Shown piece after piece: positions 49,190-61,102 of a stretch of DNA of 64,000 nucleotides. A program made the position numbers and the translations under genes. The notes under the pieces were generated by a model that saw nothing but the letters and a program-made list of their open reading frames with translations, was not told the origin of the DNA and did no database searches. The number at the start of each line of letters is the position of its first letter. Within the stretch, counting starts at the first letter, position 1. Source of the DNA: Semisulcospira habei (lineage: Eukaryota > Mollusca > Gastropoda > Semisulcospiridae). The stretch lies in NCBI GenBank assembly GCA_036245525.1, contig BTPG01000001.1:224509045-224573044 (forward strand). The letters are read 5' to 3'.

Positions 49190-51250
49190 CAGTATACAAT
49201 TGTGCATGTCTTTTGTGGGTGTTCTGTGGTTTTGTATGTGGGCTGGGGTTGAAAGTGGGGCGGTATGGCACCTATTACCGTGTATGCACAAAACCTACAT
49301 TACAAACAAACATAAATTAATAATTTTAATAAATAGTTATTTGGGTTTAACGCCACGCGGTAGACTACGGCCATCTCACGGCAGTTAAATAAATAAGATA
49401 AAGTAAGTCAAAGATACCTGGGACATAAGAATGCTAAGTAAAGTATAGATTATGATCATGCACAGATGTACATTGGTGGATGTTCTGCGGTTTTGTGTGT
49501 GTAACTGGATTGGGGTTGGGAGCGAGCGATACCGCACCTATTACCATGTACGTGTATAAGACATTTATTCACCAAGTAAAACGTTACAAGGATTTTTGTG
49601 TGGCATGGCGACAGTAAAATATGTCCTCACTTGTAGGGCATTCATCATGTCATACACTTAGTTGGCGATCATCCTTAAACAGCACTAAAAGATAGATAAA
49701 CACAATATTAAACACAAATCAGTCATATGTCACAAATCATGGAATCACGTTGTTCCGTGCATGGTGATGTATTGAGGACAGCTTCTGGGGAAAAAAATGC
49801 ATCTGAATCAAGAGGTTCTGGCTTTAAAAGCACGAAACCGCCGGCCAGAGGGCAGAAGCTCGAAGAGATGATTGGCTGGGTGTGACAGATCTGACAGAAT
49901 AGTACTGGTGGCCACATGCACAGGTGCACCATGGTGTATGTTCTTGAGCTGTATGCTGATGTGTATGTACAAAACCTACATTACAAACAAACAAAATAAA
50001 TAAATAATTTAAATAAATAAGATAAAGTAAGTCTAAGGTACCTGGGACATATGCATGCTAGGTAAAAGATAGATTAAAAATTATGAACATACACAGATGT
50101 GCATGTCCTTCCTTTTGTAGGTGTTCTGCGGTTTTATGTGTGTATTTAGGTAAGGGTTGGGAGCAGGCAGTATGGCACCTATTACCATCTATACATGTGT
50201 ATATTTTCTTGTTTGCTGATGTGTATGTACAAAACCTTCATTACAAGCAAACAAAATAAATAAATAATTTAAATATATAGTTATTTGGGTTTAATGTCGA
50301 GCAGGCGACCAATGCCATCTCATGGCGGTTAAATAAAAAAGATAAAGTAAGTCAAGATACCTGGGACATATGAATGCTCAGTAAAGGATAGATTATGAAC
50401 ATGCACAGATATAAGTGTCGTTTGGTGGGTGTTCTCTGGTTGTGGAGTGGGGTTGGGAGTGGCAGTATTACCATATATGTGTATGTGAACATCAGCATAT
50501 GTACTAAACCTACTTTTCAAACAAATAAAAATAAATAATAAATTTAAATAACTAGGACATATGAATACCAAGATATATTATGAACATGCACAGATGTGCA
50601 TGTCCTTTAATGGGTGTTCTGTGGTTTTGTATGTGGGGTGGGGAGCGGGTGGTATGCACCTATTACCATATATGTGTACATGTTATGTTCACATCATATA
50701 TGTGTATATGTATGTTCTCATCTTGTATGCTGATGTCCCCCACCCAGGTCTACCCTGGGGGACTTAGGTGGGGTTAACTACTTTTTAGTTCCCAGGGTGA
50801 CCCTGGTCAGCCCCACAGGGTGGGTTTTCCCCTCTATTCAGGGGCGTGTGTTTCTGTCTACCCTTGGTACATTCACCTGTATTTACCTTTTTTAAACTCT
50901 TCCTACTGTCTGCACTGCTTGTAGCTCTTGATATTGGATGTGTGTTGCTAAAGGGTCTAGTTAGGTTTATTTAGTGTATTAGACCAGCTGGCGACATACA
51001 TTCAATATTCTGTTTAGTTTGGGTTTTTTCACAAGCAGTGCAAGCATGTCCTGAGAAAGTCTTGTTGCTGTCGGGACATTAAACAATGTACAATCAATCA
51101 TTTTATGCTGATGTGTATGTGCAAACATACATCACAAACAAACAAACAAACAAAAAAATAATAAATTAATAAAATAAGTTGGGGATACCTGGGACCTATA
51201 AATATGCATGTTAAGTAAAGGATAGATTATGAACATGCACAGATGTATGC
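49190..51250. repeat. Degenerate tandem array of ~200-650-bp units
   Basis: The block GGGTGTTCTG(T/C)GGTTTTGTATGT recurs near 49215, 49470, 50120, 50430 and 50610, each in similar order with GATAGATTATGAACATGCAC and GTACAAAACCTACATTACAA upstream. Unit lengths vary, so it is a decayed satellite-like array inside the transposon. Confidence 0.75.
50735..51095 (+). mobile_element. SINE-like or LINE 3'-end repeat
   Basis: An otherwise single-copy block within the tandem array. It ends GTCGGGACATTAAACAATGT then CAATCAATC, like the 3' tails of molluscan SINEs and related LINEs. A related core (GTTTAACGCCACGCGG...GCCATCTCACGGC) appears at about 49340-49385 and 50290-50330. Confidence 0.4.
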
Positions 51251-51259
51251 ATATTGAAA

Positions 51260-52386
51260 ACAACTTTCCTCTCCTTGGTGACTACTACCATACCACTATA
51301 GTGATCATGGGCATCAAGGAATTCCTTCCATCCATAATTAAAAGGATAAATAATAAATAAATATGTAAGTGAATACATACATGAATCAATAATAAATAAA
51401 TAAATAAAACATGTAATATAATAGAGAGGGCTACTATCTGTATTGTGTCTCATGCAGTCCTGATAAAGCTTAATCGTAAGAGTCCTTGTGAGTACTTGAG
51501 TGTGGATTGGTTGAATTGGTTGCAAAAACTAAAATTTTATATTTAGGTGTTTAGCTGAACATGGTGATTTTGATGGAAACGGTTCGGAGATGGATTTCAC
51601 TCTGCCTGGCTTGTGCTTAAGACCAGTCGGATACGAGTGTGCTTGACCAGTTAAAAATCCCATCTCCACTAATAAATTTTTTTTAAAAAAGAGCAGACCT
51701 CCACTTAGAGCTGTTAGGCTGAAAAACAGACGAACAACATGCATGTTGTATCCGGCCAAAGAAAGTTGAAGATGGTCAGCAGACACATTGCACAACATGC
51801 ACAAAGGGAGTTTACTTTCGATATGCTTTCCTCCCACAAAAGACCGAGTTCTGTGGAAAAGGCTGTTTTCAAGACCAGGAAAAATAACGTATTTGACGTT
51901 GATAAGATGTTCAAATCGAAAACAATCTCTTTTTCAATTCAGGAGCAAAGTAAAGTTTCATCAACCGTGCACGTCTGATTGACTTCTTTAGAAGGCTTCT
52001 CGCTGACCGCCATTTTGAAACTAGTGACGCGACCATGCTTATCACATTAAAAATAATACTTTTAAACTTATTTTATCGTATATATGTATGCATGTTTACT
52101 TGCTGATGATTTTAATTTACTCACTGGAATAAACTTGTAACTTGTATGCTTGAAATTTTCAATGTTATGCACAAAAAATGTCTTGCACCTTATCTGGGCG
52201 GTGTACGAGGACTGGTTCCCTCACATCGAAAAATAGCTTTCGAAAAACACTTCTACAAAAATGTCTCCATCCTAAGGACAAATATTGTTGCCATGCATAA
52301 ACTATATGGCATTAGTACTTTCGTTTCGTACCTGCAAACCATTGTTACTCTTTTGACGAACTACTTAGTCTGCAGAAATTTTGAAA
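51260..52386. other. Right interior of the 6.2-kb insertion, no recognised gene
   Basis: Open frames at 51739-51978 and 52146-52403 might be transposase remnants, but I see no zinc-binding or catalytic pattern. Confidence 0.35.
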
Positions 52387-52399
52387 AGCTGCTAGACTA

Positions 52400-52896
52400 T
52401 TAGGAAAGTTGTTAACTCTGAGCCGTTGATTGTAAGTCTTGTTCCAAGCTTTGCCCCAGACAACATTAGCAGAGATAAACTTCAAGTGCTTGTGTATGAG
52501 AAACGGAGGTATCTTCTTACACATAGGAAGGGCCGATCAGATGCAAAGGTCGTGTTTGTACCATCAAACTTTACCATCGCAAGAGAAGCGACAATAGTAT
52601 TTGAAATTATCATGAGATCTGTTTCTTCTTCTGCCAAAGAGACATATTTTGCGCAGGGAATTAAACTTACATGGGATGACACAGTATCAGAGTCAACAAA
52701 TGTTTTTATTGCTATTAGAAAAAATGTAGATGTTTTTGAGGTTTCGAGCAGTATTCCAGCTGTCAAGATATTGGTCCACAAAATAACTTTTGTTTTTCTA
52801 AATTACATAAAACTAGAACACATTGATCTTGTTTCGTTTTATTACGCCAGCAAATTGTATACTTCTGACGAGTTGCAAAATGTAATCACTGATTAA
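52400..52896 (+). pseudogene. 295-aa gene homologue, 3' part, copy B
   Basis: Resumes at RKVVNSEPLIVSLVPSFAPD and is open to DELQNVITD. It reads through the homopolymer that is shifted in copy A, so it shows the natural frame of the C-terminal domain. Confidence 0.7.
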
Positions 52897-52923
52897 AAAA
52901 AATATATATTTGTGAATAAAAAA

Positions 52924-53706
52924 ATGGTGAACTTGTATCTGCAACTACCGACGCCTGAAACTGTGTCACTTGTGACAACTGATCTGCATGTGCCAATTGT
53001 ATCAGATAAAACATTACAGACAGATGCAGTCCAATTAATAAATATTACAGAAGCAATTAAATATTTGGAAAGTGAGGAAGCAAAATACTCACGGTGTAAA
53101 AGACGGTATAAGACCGTTTTCAATTCTGTACAAAACAGTTCAATGGTTACGGGTATGGTTTCAGCTAGATTATCTGTAGGAGGTATTGCACTGATTGCCA
53201 CAGGAATTGGAAGTTTAATTGGAATTGGACTTGAGGGTGTTAGCGTTGCTACAGGACTAGCATGCTTTGGTTTGGAAGGCCTTAAAAAGAGATTTCATAC
53301 AAAATTACAGAAACATGAAGCATTGAGTACTCTGGCTGGAGCAAAGCTCAGCAGTATGAAACTTATTATAAGTAAATCTTTGGAGGACAATTTTAATAAC
53401 GACAAAGAATTTAAGAGAGTGCAGGATGATTTGAACAATTATAAGAAACAAAAGTCAGAAATCCAGAATAAAATGCGTAGTCAATCTCCCGTGAATGTTG
53501 AGGAACTAAAGGCCAGTTTTTTAGAGATGGGAAAACAGATCCGTGTAAAAGAAACCACAGAAAAACAATATTTTAAACAAATAAGAATCAGATTTTGTAA
53601 TCAATCAATTGTTTTGTCATATGCTTCGCAGAGAGATGACACATCATTTACACCACTTGTGCCTGATTATTCAGCCCCATCCGCTCCATCACCAGAGTAC
53701 TACTGA
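52924..53706 (+). CDS. Polinton membrane-hairpin protein, copy B, ~260 aa
   Basis: Start chosen at ATG 52924 (context AATAAAAAAATG), equivalent to copy A. The Gly-rich hydrophobic double segment (SVGGIALIATGIGSLIGIGL and following) and the coiled coil are conserved. Near the C-terminus it diverges from copy A through a small indel (KQYFKQIRIRF versus KLHNLLNK) and then continues to a Pro-rich PSAPSPEYY end that copy A also retains out of frame. No stop interrupts it. Confidence 0.65.
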   Translation: MVNLYLQLPTPETVSLVTTDLHVPIVSDKTLQTDAVQLINITEAIKYLESEEAKYSRCKRRYKTVFNSVQNSSMVTGMVSARLSVGGIALIATGIGSLIGIGLEGVSVATGLACFGLEGLKKRFHTKLQKHEALSTLAGAKLSSMKLIISKSLEDNFNNDKEFKRVQDDLNNYKKQKSEIQNKMRSQSPVNVEELKASFLEMGKQIRVKETTEKQYFKQIRIRFCNQSIVLSYASQRDDTSFTPLVPDYSAPSAPSPEYY

Positions 53707-53783
53707 AAAAAAAAGTTATTTTTTTGTCCTTGTATGTATCTTGACAAATCTGTCTCAGTATCTTGGGACTGGAGTCAAGTTGT

Positions 53784-53858
53784 TGTAAGAACTTTATAAG
53801 AACTTACAGTAAGTAATTAATAAGTTCTTATGGTAAGTAATTATTAAGTTCTTATGGC
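53784..53858. repeat. Subterminal repeats of Polinton copy B
   Basis: Direct and inverted TAAGAACTTA/TAAGTTCTTA decamers alternating with GTAAGTAATTA. Related to 24482-24580 in copy A but rearranged. Confidence 0.7.
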
Positions 53859-53953
53859 AACTAACTTAAAGGTTACCTCTACAGGTTCCTAAAAATAAGT
53901 TGTTACTTGTTAGTAACGTATAAAGTTCCAATTGGAATCACTTAGACAGGTAA

Positions 53954-53985
53954 ATGTTTAGGTGTTGTCAGAGACAATAGTTATA
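53954..53985. repeat. Right terminal inverted repeat of Polinton copy B
   Basis: Perfect 32-base inverse match to 31729-31760, ending GAGACAATAGTTATA. Confidence 0.8.
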
Positions 53986-54192
53986 GAGAGAGATAATAAG
54001 AGAATTCAAATGTATCAAATTCAATAATGCCGCACCGATCATGCTCGCCACTTTTCAAATTAACAGGGTTGATTCGGCGATAATGGAGAGGTCATGGCGG
54101 GTCAACGAGTTTATGATTGATAATAGCGAGATTTATATAACGGTGCGGCATTATTGAATTTGATTCTTTTGTGTTCTCTTATTATCTCTCTC
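53986..54192. mobile_element. MITE abutting the right end of Polinton copy B
   Basis: 207 bp, flanked by TA, same family and same orientation as 31515-31728, differing by a 4-bp indel and a few substitutions. Confidence 0.85.
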
Positions 54193-54194
54193 TA

Positions 54195-54984
54195 GAATAG
54201 CGAATCCCTCATGGATGACATGTATAAATGATCTGCATTATCTGTCTTACGTTTTGTGACCTTGACATTTGCACAGATTTGGCAGAATCAATGTTTTCTC
54301 GTCAAGAGCTACAACTCTTAGCCAGTCGCCAGGTTAGGCGTCTGTTGCACAGTAGACTGCACACACACTGTCGAAGAGCAAATAAACGATCATCCCATAC
54401 ATGTTTGGCACATTGAACTTCCGGTCTGAAGTTTGCTGGTGTCTGATCATTCTGCCTCGCAGAGTTATACCTGATGGGATATGACTCTAGAACAGCAGAA
54501 AATTGGTCACGCCATAGGCTCAGCATTGACTTAGAAAAATCAAATAGACTGTACCTAAACCCGCAGAATCATGTTATAATAAAGTGGACAAGGTAAAACA
54601 CTCACAACAATCACGCAAATCAGACGTAATTGGTCTTATAGGCATTGTGGCGCCGAATGTAGCATGTGAAAATATGCCCCAAAGACAATCGCAGCTTCGC
54701 TGACATCTTTCACGTTCTGAATATATCACTGCATAGATACGTCTGCTGTACACAGTGGAAGAGCGAAAAACGAATAAATCCATTAAAAAGGCCCCACGAC
54801 CACTAACACCCTCTTTCACATATTATAGCCGCAGTCCATTCACATGGTCTATATTGCAAGTGACCATTTAAACGTGTGAAAATATAGATTTCACGAAGAC
54901 AAGTACATTTGCTCAGTTTAAAAGTAATCTTTACGAAGACCTACTCAGCATGTGTGCATGATTTAGGTGATAGCACTTTTATTT
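54195..54984. other. No recognisable gene
   Basis: Short open frames on both strands without recognisable domains or splice context. Confidence 0.4.
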
Positions 54985-55930
54985 CAAATCCATAAAAACA
55001 AGCTTTAGGGATGATTTCTTTATGTTTCCTGTGGTCCCAGCCCTTCACTATACACAATGCCCGCCCAAGCTATCCTAACACTCGTTATTACCGTTTAAAG
55101 AACGTAAGTATAGATTCGTATTTTTGTGTTTTGACAAAATAGTCTCTCTTGTCTGCATCCTTACAACTAAGTGCGCGTTTGAAGGATTACAAAAAGCCAC
55201 GGATTTTGAAAGGCCAATCATTTTTGTACTGAACTGTCAAACTGAGATTGATTTGTGCTCGAGGGTTTTGGTTATAGGCTCCGCCACACATGTCGATTTT
55301 GAGGCCCATTCTCGAGCAGTTTACAGAACCGTTTTAATCGGAGTGTGATCGGTCCGGACTACAAAAACGTGTGCTCTACCACACGTTCCCGACTTAGTCG
55401 ACCGGTTTGAATCGAAGAACAAGGTCGTAAACAGCTTCCTGTTCTGCAAAATGGCTGCTAGCTTTGACAGTGATGATGATGTGCTTGCATTAGCAGCAGT
55501 TTTGCATTATATTCGGGAAGAGACGGGCAAAACATTGGCAACGAAGGTGGTATCTTCCGCTATTCACACTGAAACGATGTGCTTCGCGAGACGCGCTCTG
55601 ATTGGTTGAAGCTTACAATCGGGGCCCATTCGTGTTGCAAAAATAGAGCAGGCTCTAAACACAAGATTCCCAGCCGATTGGGATGGGATCGGATGCAAAG
55701 AGGCATTCTGACGTCACCCGCTCGCAATCGGATTGTAATCTGCTACAAAATCGGGGCACAATCGGCATGTGTGGCGGGGCCTTATACGTCTTCACAAAAA
55801 TATTCAGCCTCATGCCATAAGATTTTGTTCTTCAAATTCGTTTCCGGTCATTAGCGTTGAGAACTCAAAATCCATACATGGGATCAAAGGACAATTTCTT
55901 TAGTATTTTAATAATTCAGGAAGTTGGTTT
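54985..55930 (-). repeat. Dispersed repeat, inverted and interrupted copy
   Basis: 55000-55260 and 55795-55930 are the reverse complements of successive parts of 30515-31120. The ~530 bp between them are unrelated and hold no recognised gene, so either an insertion split this copy or 30515 carries a deletion. Confidence 0.65.
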
Positions 55931-57285
55931 CCGCAATCATAATTAATAATAATAATAATTAATAATTACGGTATTTATAATGCGCTTATCTCATAATAAT
56001 TATAACTCTAAGCGCGCACTCACAAGTCGCGCATGCATGCGCACGCTTTAGACAACGACTCACTACCACAAATAGTGAAATACATTACGACAGTCAGCTT
56101 AGGGTGGGGAATGTGGTGGCATAGTGCTAGAATTGTTGAAAGAGGTGAGTTTTGAGGGCGGACTGGAAGGAGGAGAGAGAGTGTTTCTGACGGAGAGAGA
56201 GTGGAAGAGTGTTCCAGGTGGCTGGACCGTACACTGAGAAGGAGCGGGGGCCGAAAGTGCTGAGTTTGGTGCGGAGGATGTGGAGGCGGAGAGGGTCGGA
56301 GGCGGAGCGGAGGGAGCGGCGAGGAGTGTAGAGGTGAAGTAAGTTTGAGAGATAGGCGGGAGCGCAGTTGTTCAGGGATTTGTAGCAAAGAGACAGAATC
56401 TTGTTTTGAATGCGTTGGGGGATGGGAAGCCAGTGAAGGAGTTTGAGCAGAGGAGTGATGTGGTCGGATTTTTTCTTTCTGAGGACGAGGGGGGCAGCAT
56501 TGTTCTGGACGCGCTGGAGAGTGAAAGTGGTGGAGTGAGGGAGGCCGGAAAGGATAGAGTTGCAGTAGTCGATGCGGGATAGGATGAGAGAGACAGCAAG
56601 TTTGGTGGCAGCTTCGGTAGTGAGGTATTTTCTGATCTGTCTGATGCGGCGGAGGTGGAAGTAGCATGCCTGGGCCGTGGCGGAGACGAAGCTGGTCATA
56701 GAAAGAGAGGAATCGAGGATAACGCCGAGGTTTTTGGCAGAGTCAGAGAGGGAGATAGGGGTGCTGTCGAGTTGAAGGTGGGGGGAGGGAGGGAGCTGGG
56801 AAAGTTTCTGGCGAGTGCCTGCCAGCATGGCTTCCGTTTTGTCGTCATTCAGTTTAAGCTTGTTTGCTGTCATCCAGTTTTTCACGTCTTCGTAGCAGTC
56901 AGCCGTGCGAGTCAGTAGTGACTGAGTGTTGTCGAGTTGTGAGTCGTCAGCGTAGAGGTGGTGGTGTATGTTGTGAGACTGGATGATTTTGGACAGGGGA
57001 GAGGTGTAGTGTGTGAAAAGGACCGGGCCCAGGACGGACCCCTGTGGAACTCCGCAGGAGAGCGTGACTGGGTTGGAGGAGACGCCGTCGATGGTGACGG
57101 ACTGCTGTCTGTCGGAGAGGTAGGAGAGAAACCAGGAGTGAGCAGCGTCAGTGATGCCAAAGGAGTGGTGAAGGCGGTGGAGGAGGATAGAGTTGTCTAT
57201 AGTGTCGAAGGCGGCAGAGAGGTCGAGTAGCGTAAGAAGGGAGATGTTGCCCGAGTCGGTGGAGAGAAGCAGGTCGTTGCACAGT
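55930..57285 (-). mobile_element. L2/CR1-like LINE fragment, 5' truncated
   Basis: Reverse transcriptase C-terminal half followed by a 3' end with GCGC...AAGCGCATTATAAATACC and an ATT microsatellite tail, typical of L2-type LINEs. It is truncated near 57285 in the RT palm region. Confidence 0.85.
56127..57285 (-). CDS. LINE reverse transcriptase, C-terminal portion
   Basis: Open from about 57285: LLDLSAAFDTIDNSILLHRL (motif A), SCGVPQGSVLGPVLF (motif B), YADDSQL (catalytic), KNWMTANKLKLNDDKTE, LGVILDSSLSM, SRIDYCNSILSGLP and GPATWNTLPLSLR, ending LKTHLFQQF. No stops, no endonuclease. It belongs to a lineage different from the LINE at 8362-11983. Confidence 0.88.
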
Positions 57286-57289
57286 CAAG

Positions 57290-58150
57290 CTCCGAGTTTT
57301 CATATAGGCTGTTCTAAATGACTGTAGTAGACATTTCTAATTTTGTGGGCGAGTTCACAATATTTACTATGTGTATCTTGAAACGGTACTGGGATGACAT
57401 GTTGCATAATACATCATTAATCTACCTCACCGTTTCATGTATCTTGAAAATGTACTGGGATGACACGTGTCATTATTATTCGTTAACTTGCATCACGGTT
57501 TCATTAAATAATTGTAAAACCAGTATGTGGATGCATGCCCGTGATAGCTTTTTCATAAAAAGTCTAACAGCGTGTCAATTTAGCCTGCCGAAGCCACCAG
57601 GGACGCGAAAATAATAGAACGGAACTCGGCCCACACTTCATTTACAAGAATACATGATGTTATGCGGTGACGCAATAATAATTTTAAAAAGTAATCGAAA
57701 ACGTAACTAAAAATATTACGTTGCATTATATACTTCGCATCATAAGCTAAGGGACATTTCAATACACTTACATAACGTAAAACAAGATGGGATGAACCAT
57801 AACCCGCAAAGTCCCAACTATATGAGAGCTTGGCTTCGCTGTAAAGGCTCTCTACATTTTGTCTTTGACTTGATTCTGATGTTGTAATATCTACTTTTGA
57901 AAAACCCTCGCAGATGTGCCAATGCGCGATAGTGAACTCTATAACGGGCGCGCGCACTGCATACCCGTCATTGGTTTGTCAAACGTCATTTGTCATGACA
58001 TATTCTTTTCGTTTTTATGTAATTTTATATTTAAGCTGATATGAGTTTCGCTTTTACTTCGAGACATTGGAAACGGTGACAAAACTAAAATTTCATGGTA
58101 CAATTTCTTGCTATAATTTGTATGAAAACAGGTTGACTTTTCCTAGGTAC
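57290..58150. other. No recognisable gene
   Basis: A/T-rich. A short local repeat (TGTATCTTGAAA(A/C).GTACTGGGATGACA) occurs at about 57372 and 57439. No coding signal. Confidence 0.4.
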
Positions 58151-58159
58151 ATGCTATAT

Positions 58160-58586
58160 TAAGTACACCTGCATGCTCCTCTGAAAGCGCGTCGATGTGT
58201 GTGTATGTGTGTGCGTGCGTGCATGCCCGCGCTCCAAACACTCAAAAAAAAGGCATAGATGTTCATGAGCCCACCGGGCACATGAGCATATATTCCTTTT
58301 GGAGATGCACGCATATGTGAGAGAAAGAAGTGGCAAGCTAAAGAGAGAGAATTACGTCATATTTAGAATATAGTCTGCGTGGTGACGGAGTTGCCTCTTT
58401 TACGTCACCGCCACTGTCTGACTTTCTCCAGAAGTCAAGATTTTTTACTGTTTTATTTTTTTCTGAAAATAATTAATTTTTACTGAAGAAGTTTAAAGGG
58501 CACATAGCTGGCTAACGAATTCATCCAACGTCTTTCTCAAAATTAGCTATATCGGGTCACCTGAATGTTCTTCAGAAAGCGTGACG

Positions 58587-58672
<86 letters not shown>

Positions 58673-59025
58673 CTATTAGTGTGTGCATGTGCGCACGCTC
58701 CAAACATGAGACATTGATCCTCATGCGCTCTCCGGGCGCATGGGGATCCATGCCTCTTGGAGATGCGTGCATGTCTGTGAGAAAGAGAGAGTGCGGCGAG
58801 CACTAGAGAAAATTACGTCATATTTACAGTATAATGTCAATGTCTGCGTGTTGACGGAGTTGCCTCTTTTACGTCACCGCCACTGTCTGACTATCTACAG
58901 AAATTTTTTTTTTTTTTTTTTACTGTTTTAATACTTTTCTGAAAATAATTAATTTTTACTAAAGAAGTTGAAAGGATACAAAGCTGGCTAACGAACTCAT
59001 CCAATGTCTTTATCCAAACTAGCTA
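58160..59025. repeat. Tandem duplication of ~400 bp, each with a GT-rich microsatellite
   Basis: Units at about 58165-58550 and 58565-59020 share CTCC(A)AACA, GGAGATGC(A/G), AATTACGTCATATTTA, GACGGAGTTGCCTCTTTTAC and AGCTGGCTAACGAA. The GT tract is short in the first and 83 bp in the second. Confidence 0.85.
58589..58671. repeat. (GT)n microsatellite
   Basis: About 41 uninterrupted GT units. Confidence 0.97.
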
Positions 59026-60050
59026 TATGCAAAAGTTCAAGTAAATATGACAAGAATTACGAACTCTAATCTAGGTCAACCGACTTCCTATAAACGGTTG
59101 TTGATGTTTTCAATGAGACATTCAGTTACAATATGCTCGGAGGTTCTTCTAGCCACCCACTTAAGAAAGTATTTCGCCAAATTTCAAGCTTGTGTGCACA
59201 GACATATCGGAGATTCTCTTGTTTACATACATACGCACACATATAAATGCATACATACATACATACATACATACATACATACGCACATGCACACATACAT
59301 ACATACGCACATACTGCGCTTCGCGCCAAATGTACGTTCAGCAGCGAGGTTAGCGGAACTAGACATGACGTAATTTTTATTTTCTTACTTCAATTGTTAG
59401 AGGTTTAGCCAGCCCGCCTTTTATATCATGGACATGCTATTAAATTCGCCCCACCGCGACCCGACCTAAAAAGTCCATTCTATTGTTGTTTTTAAGTCCA
59501 TTCTATAAATAGAAGTGACTTAAAAACAACAACAAGAAAACATGTGACCAATAAATCTGAAATTTATAAAATTTTGTGTTAGTACTGAACATTATATTCC
59601 AAAGTTTCATTTTGCTAACTTATAAGGTGTACCTGTAATGAATTTCCCAAAATGGGACATGCGGATTTCAAAATCGTACACTAATTCAAATGTTTTTAAA
59701 AAGCGTTGTGCTTTGTTGGATTAATTAAAATGTGAGAGTTGGTCTTTTTGCCAGGTTTTATACTGATTCATTTATGTCCAGAGATGCCTGCAATTTAAAC
59801 TTTCTTATTCCCTGCCCCATATTAAACTTCCTTGGGACAGGTCTCTTTTCTTTTCTATTCATAGTGAAAGTGTCACTTTCAGCCACGCCTTCACATTCAG
59901 AAGACAAGACATGGCCGCCCTGTTCTGTGGATAGATCCAGGATTCATTTTTGATAAGTACCTGACTGTTCTGGTGGCCTGTCCATCAGAAGTGGCAGGTT
60001 GCACATGCATTCTGTGCATTTTTCTTGTGCTGCTTCTGATGACCATGCAA
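59026..60050. other. No recognisable gene; contains (CATA)n at 59250-59282
   Basis: A CATA/CACA repeat lies in an otherwise unremarkable A/T-rich stretch. Confidence 0.45.
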
Positions 60051-60054
60051 TATC

Positions 60055-60660
<606 letters not shown>

Positions 60661-60699
60661 GTTCCTAAAGCATGGATTCCTAAAGCATCACACTGCAAA

Positions 60700-60861
60700 A
60701 ACCTTAACTGCGGCAGGCCCTTAACGGTGGCAGGCCCTTTACTGCTTTACTGTGGTATGTCAATTACTACGGCATTCCCTTGCGGCAGGCCTTTCATTTA
60801 ATCAACATACCAAGCCAACCCTGCACCCCCATCCCTCATCCCCCATACACACACACGCGCG

Positions 60862-60943
<82 letters not shown>

Positions 60944-61102
60944 TTTGCAGCAAGCCCTTTACTGGGAGTGGTGTTGTGTGGAGTATGCGTGTGTTTGGGT
61001 GGGGGGTGGTGTGGGGGGTTGGGGTTAGGGGATATTGGGAAGGGGTTATGTGGGGATGCGGGAAGGTAAAGTGGGGGTGAGGGTAGGTATAGGCCTGCGT
61101 AG
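60700..61102. other. CA/CG microsatellite and short GGCAGGCCCTT repeats; no gene
   Basis: GGCAGGCC(C)TT occurs three times at 60710-60790 and its inverse AAGGGCCTGCC again at about 62374 and 62612, on the far side of the solo LTR. An uninterrupted CA (with CG) tract spans 60846-60939. Confidence 0.65.

Larger units (their letters stand above)
46171..52399. mobile_element. 6.2-kb DNA transposon-like insertion in Polinton copy B
   Basis: Perfect 13-bp inverted ends TAGTCTAGCAGCT / AGCTGCTAGACTA bound the insert. The bordering Polinton sequence (GTGTTT | TTAGGAAAG) restores the copy A sequence GTGTTTAGGAAAG if a 2-bp TT duplication is removed. The interior holds an RTE-like RT fragment, a degenerate tandem array and SINE-like pieces, but I find no transposase; frames near 46310-46930 and 51740-52400 are not recognisable. 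It is either non-autonomous, swollen by later insertions, or of an unknown class. Confidence 0.7.
31729..53985. mobile_element. Polinton/Maverick-family endogenous virus, copy B
   Basis: Bounded by 32-bp terminal inverted repeats (31729-31760 and 53954-53985). Gene order and strands are as in copy A, and it preserves the left part that copy A lost. The left 2.7 kb is filled with later repeats and insertions. Most genes carry frameshifts or stops; the small genes at 35491-36158, the 231-aa homologue and the C-terminal half of the 295-aa gene remain open. A 6.2-kb transposon interrupts the 295-aa gene. Divergence from copy A is roughly 10-15% by eye, so they are not a recent duplication. Confidence 0.88.

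Noticed and set aside
52146..52403. Possible transposase fragment at the right end of the 6.2-kb insert
   Set aside because: No catalytic or zinc-binding pattern seen; too short to assign.
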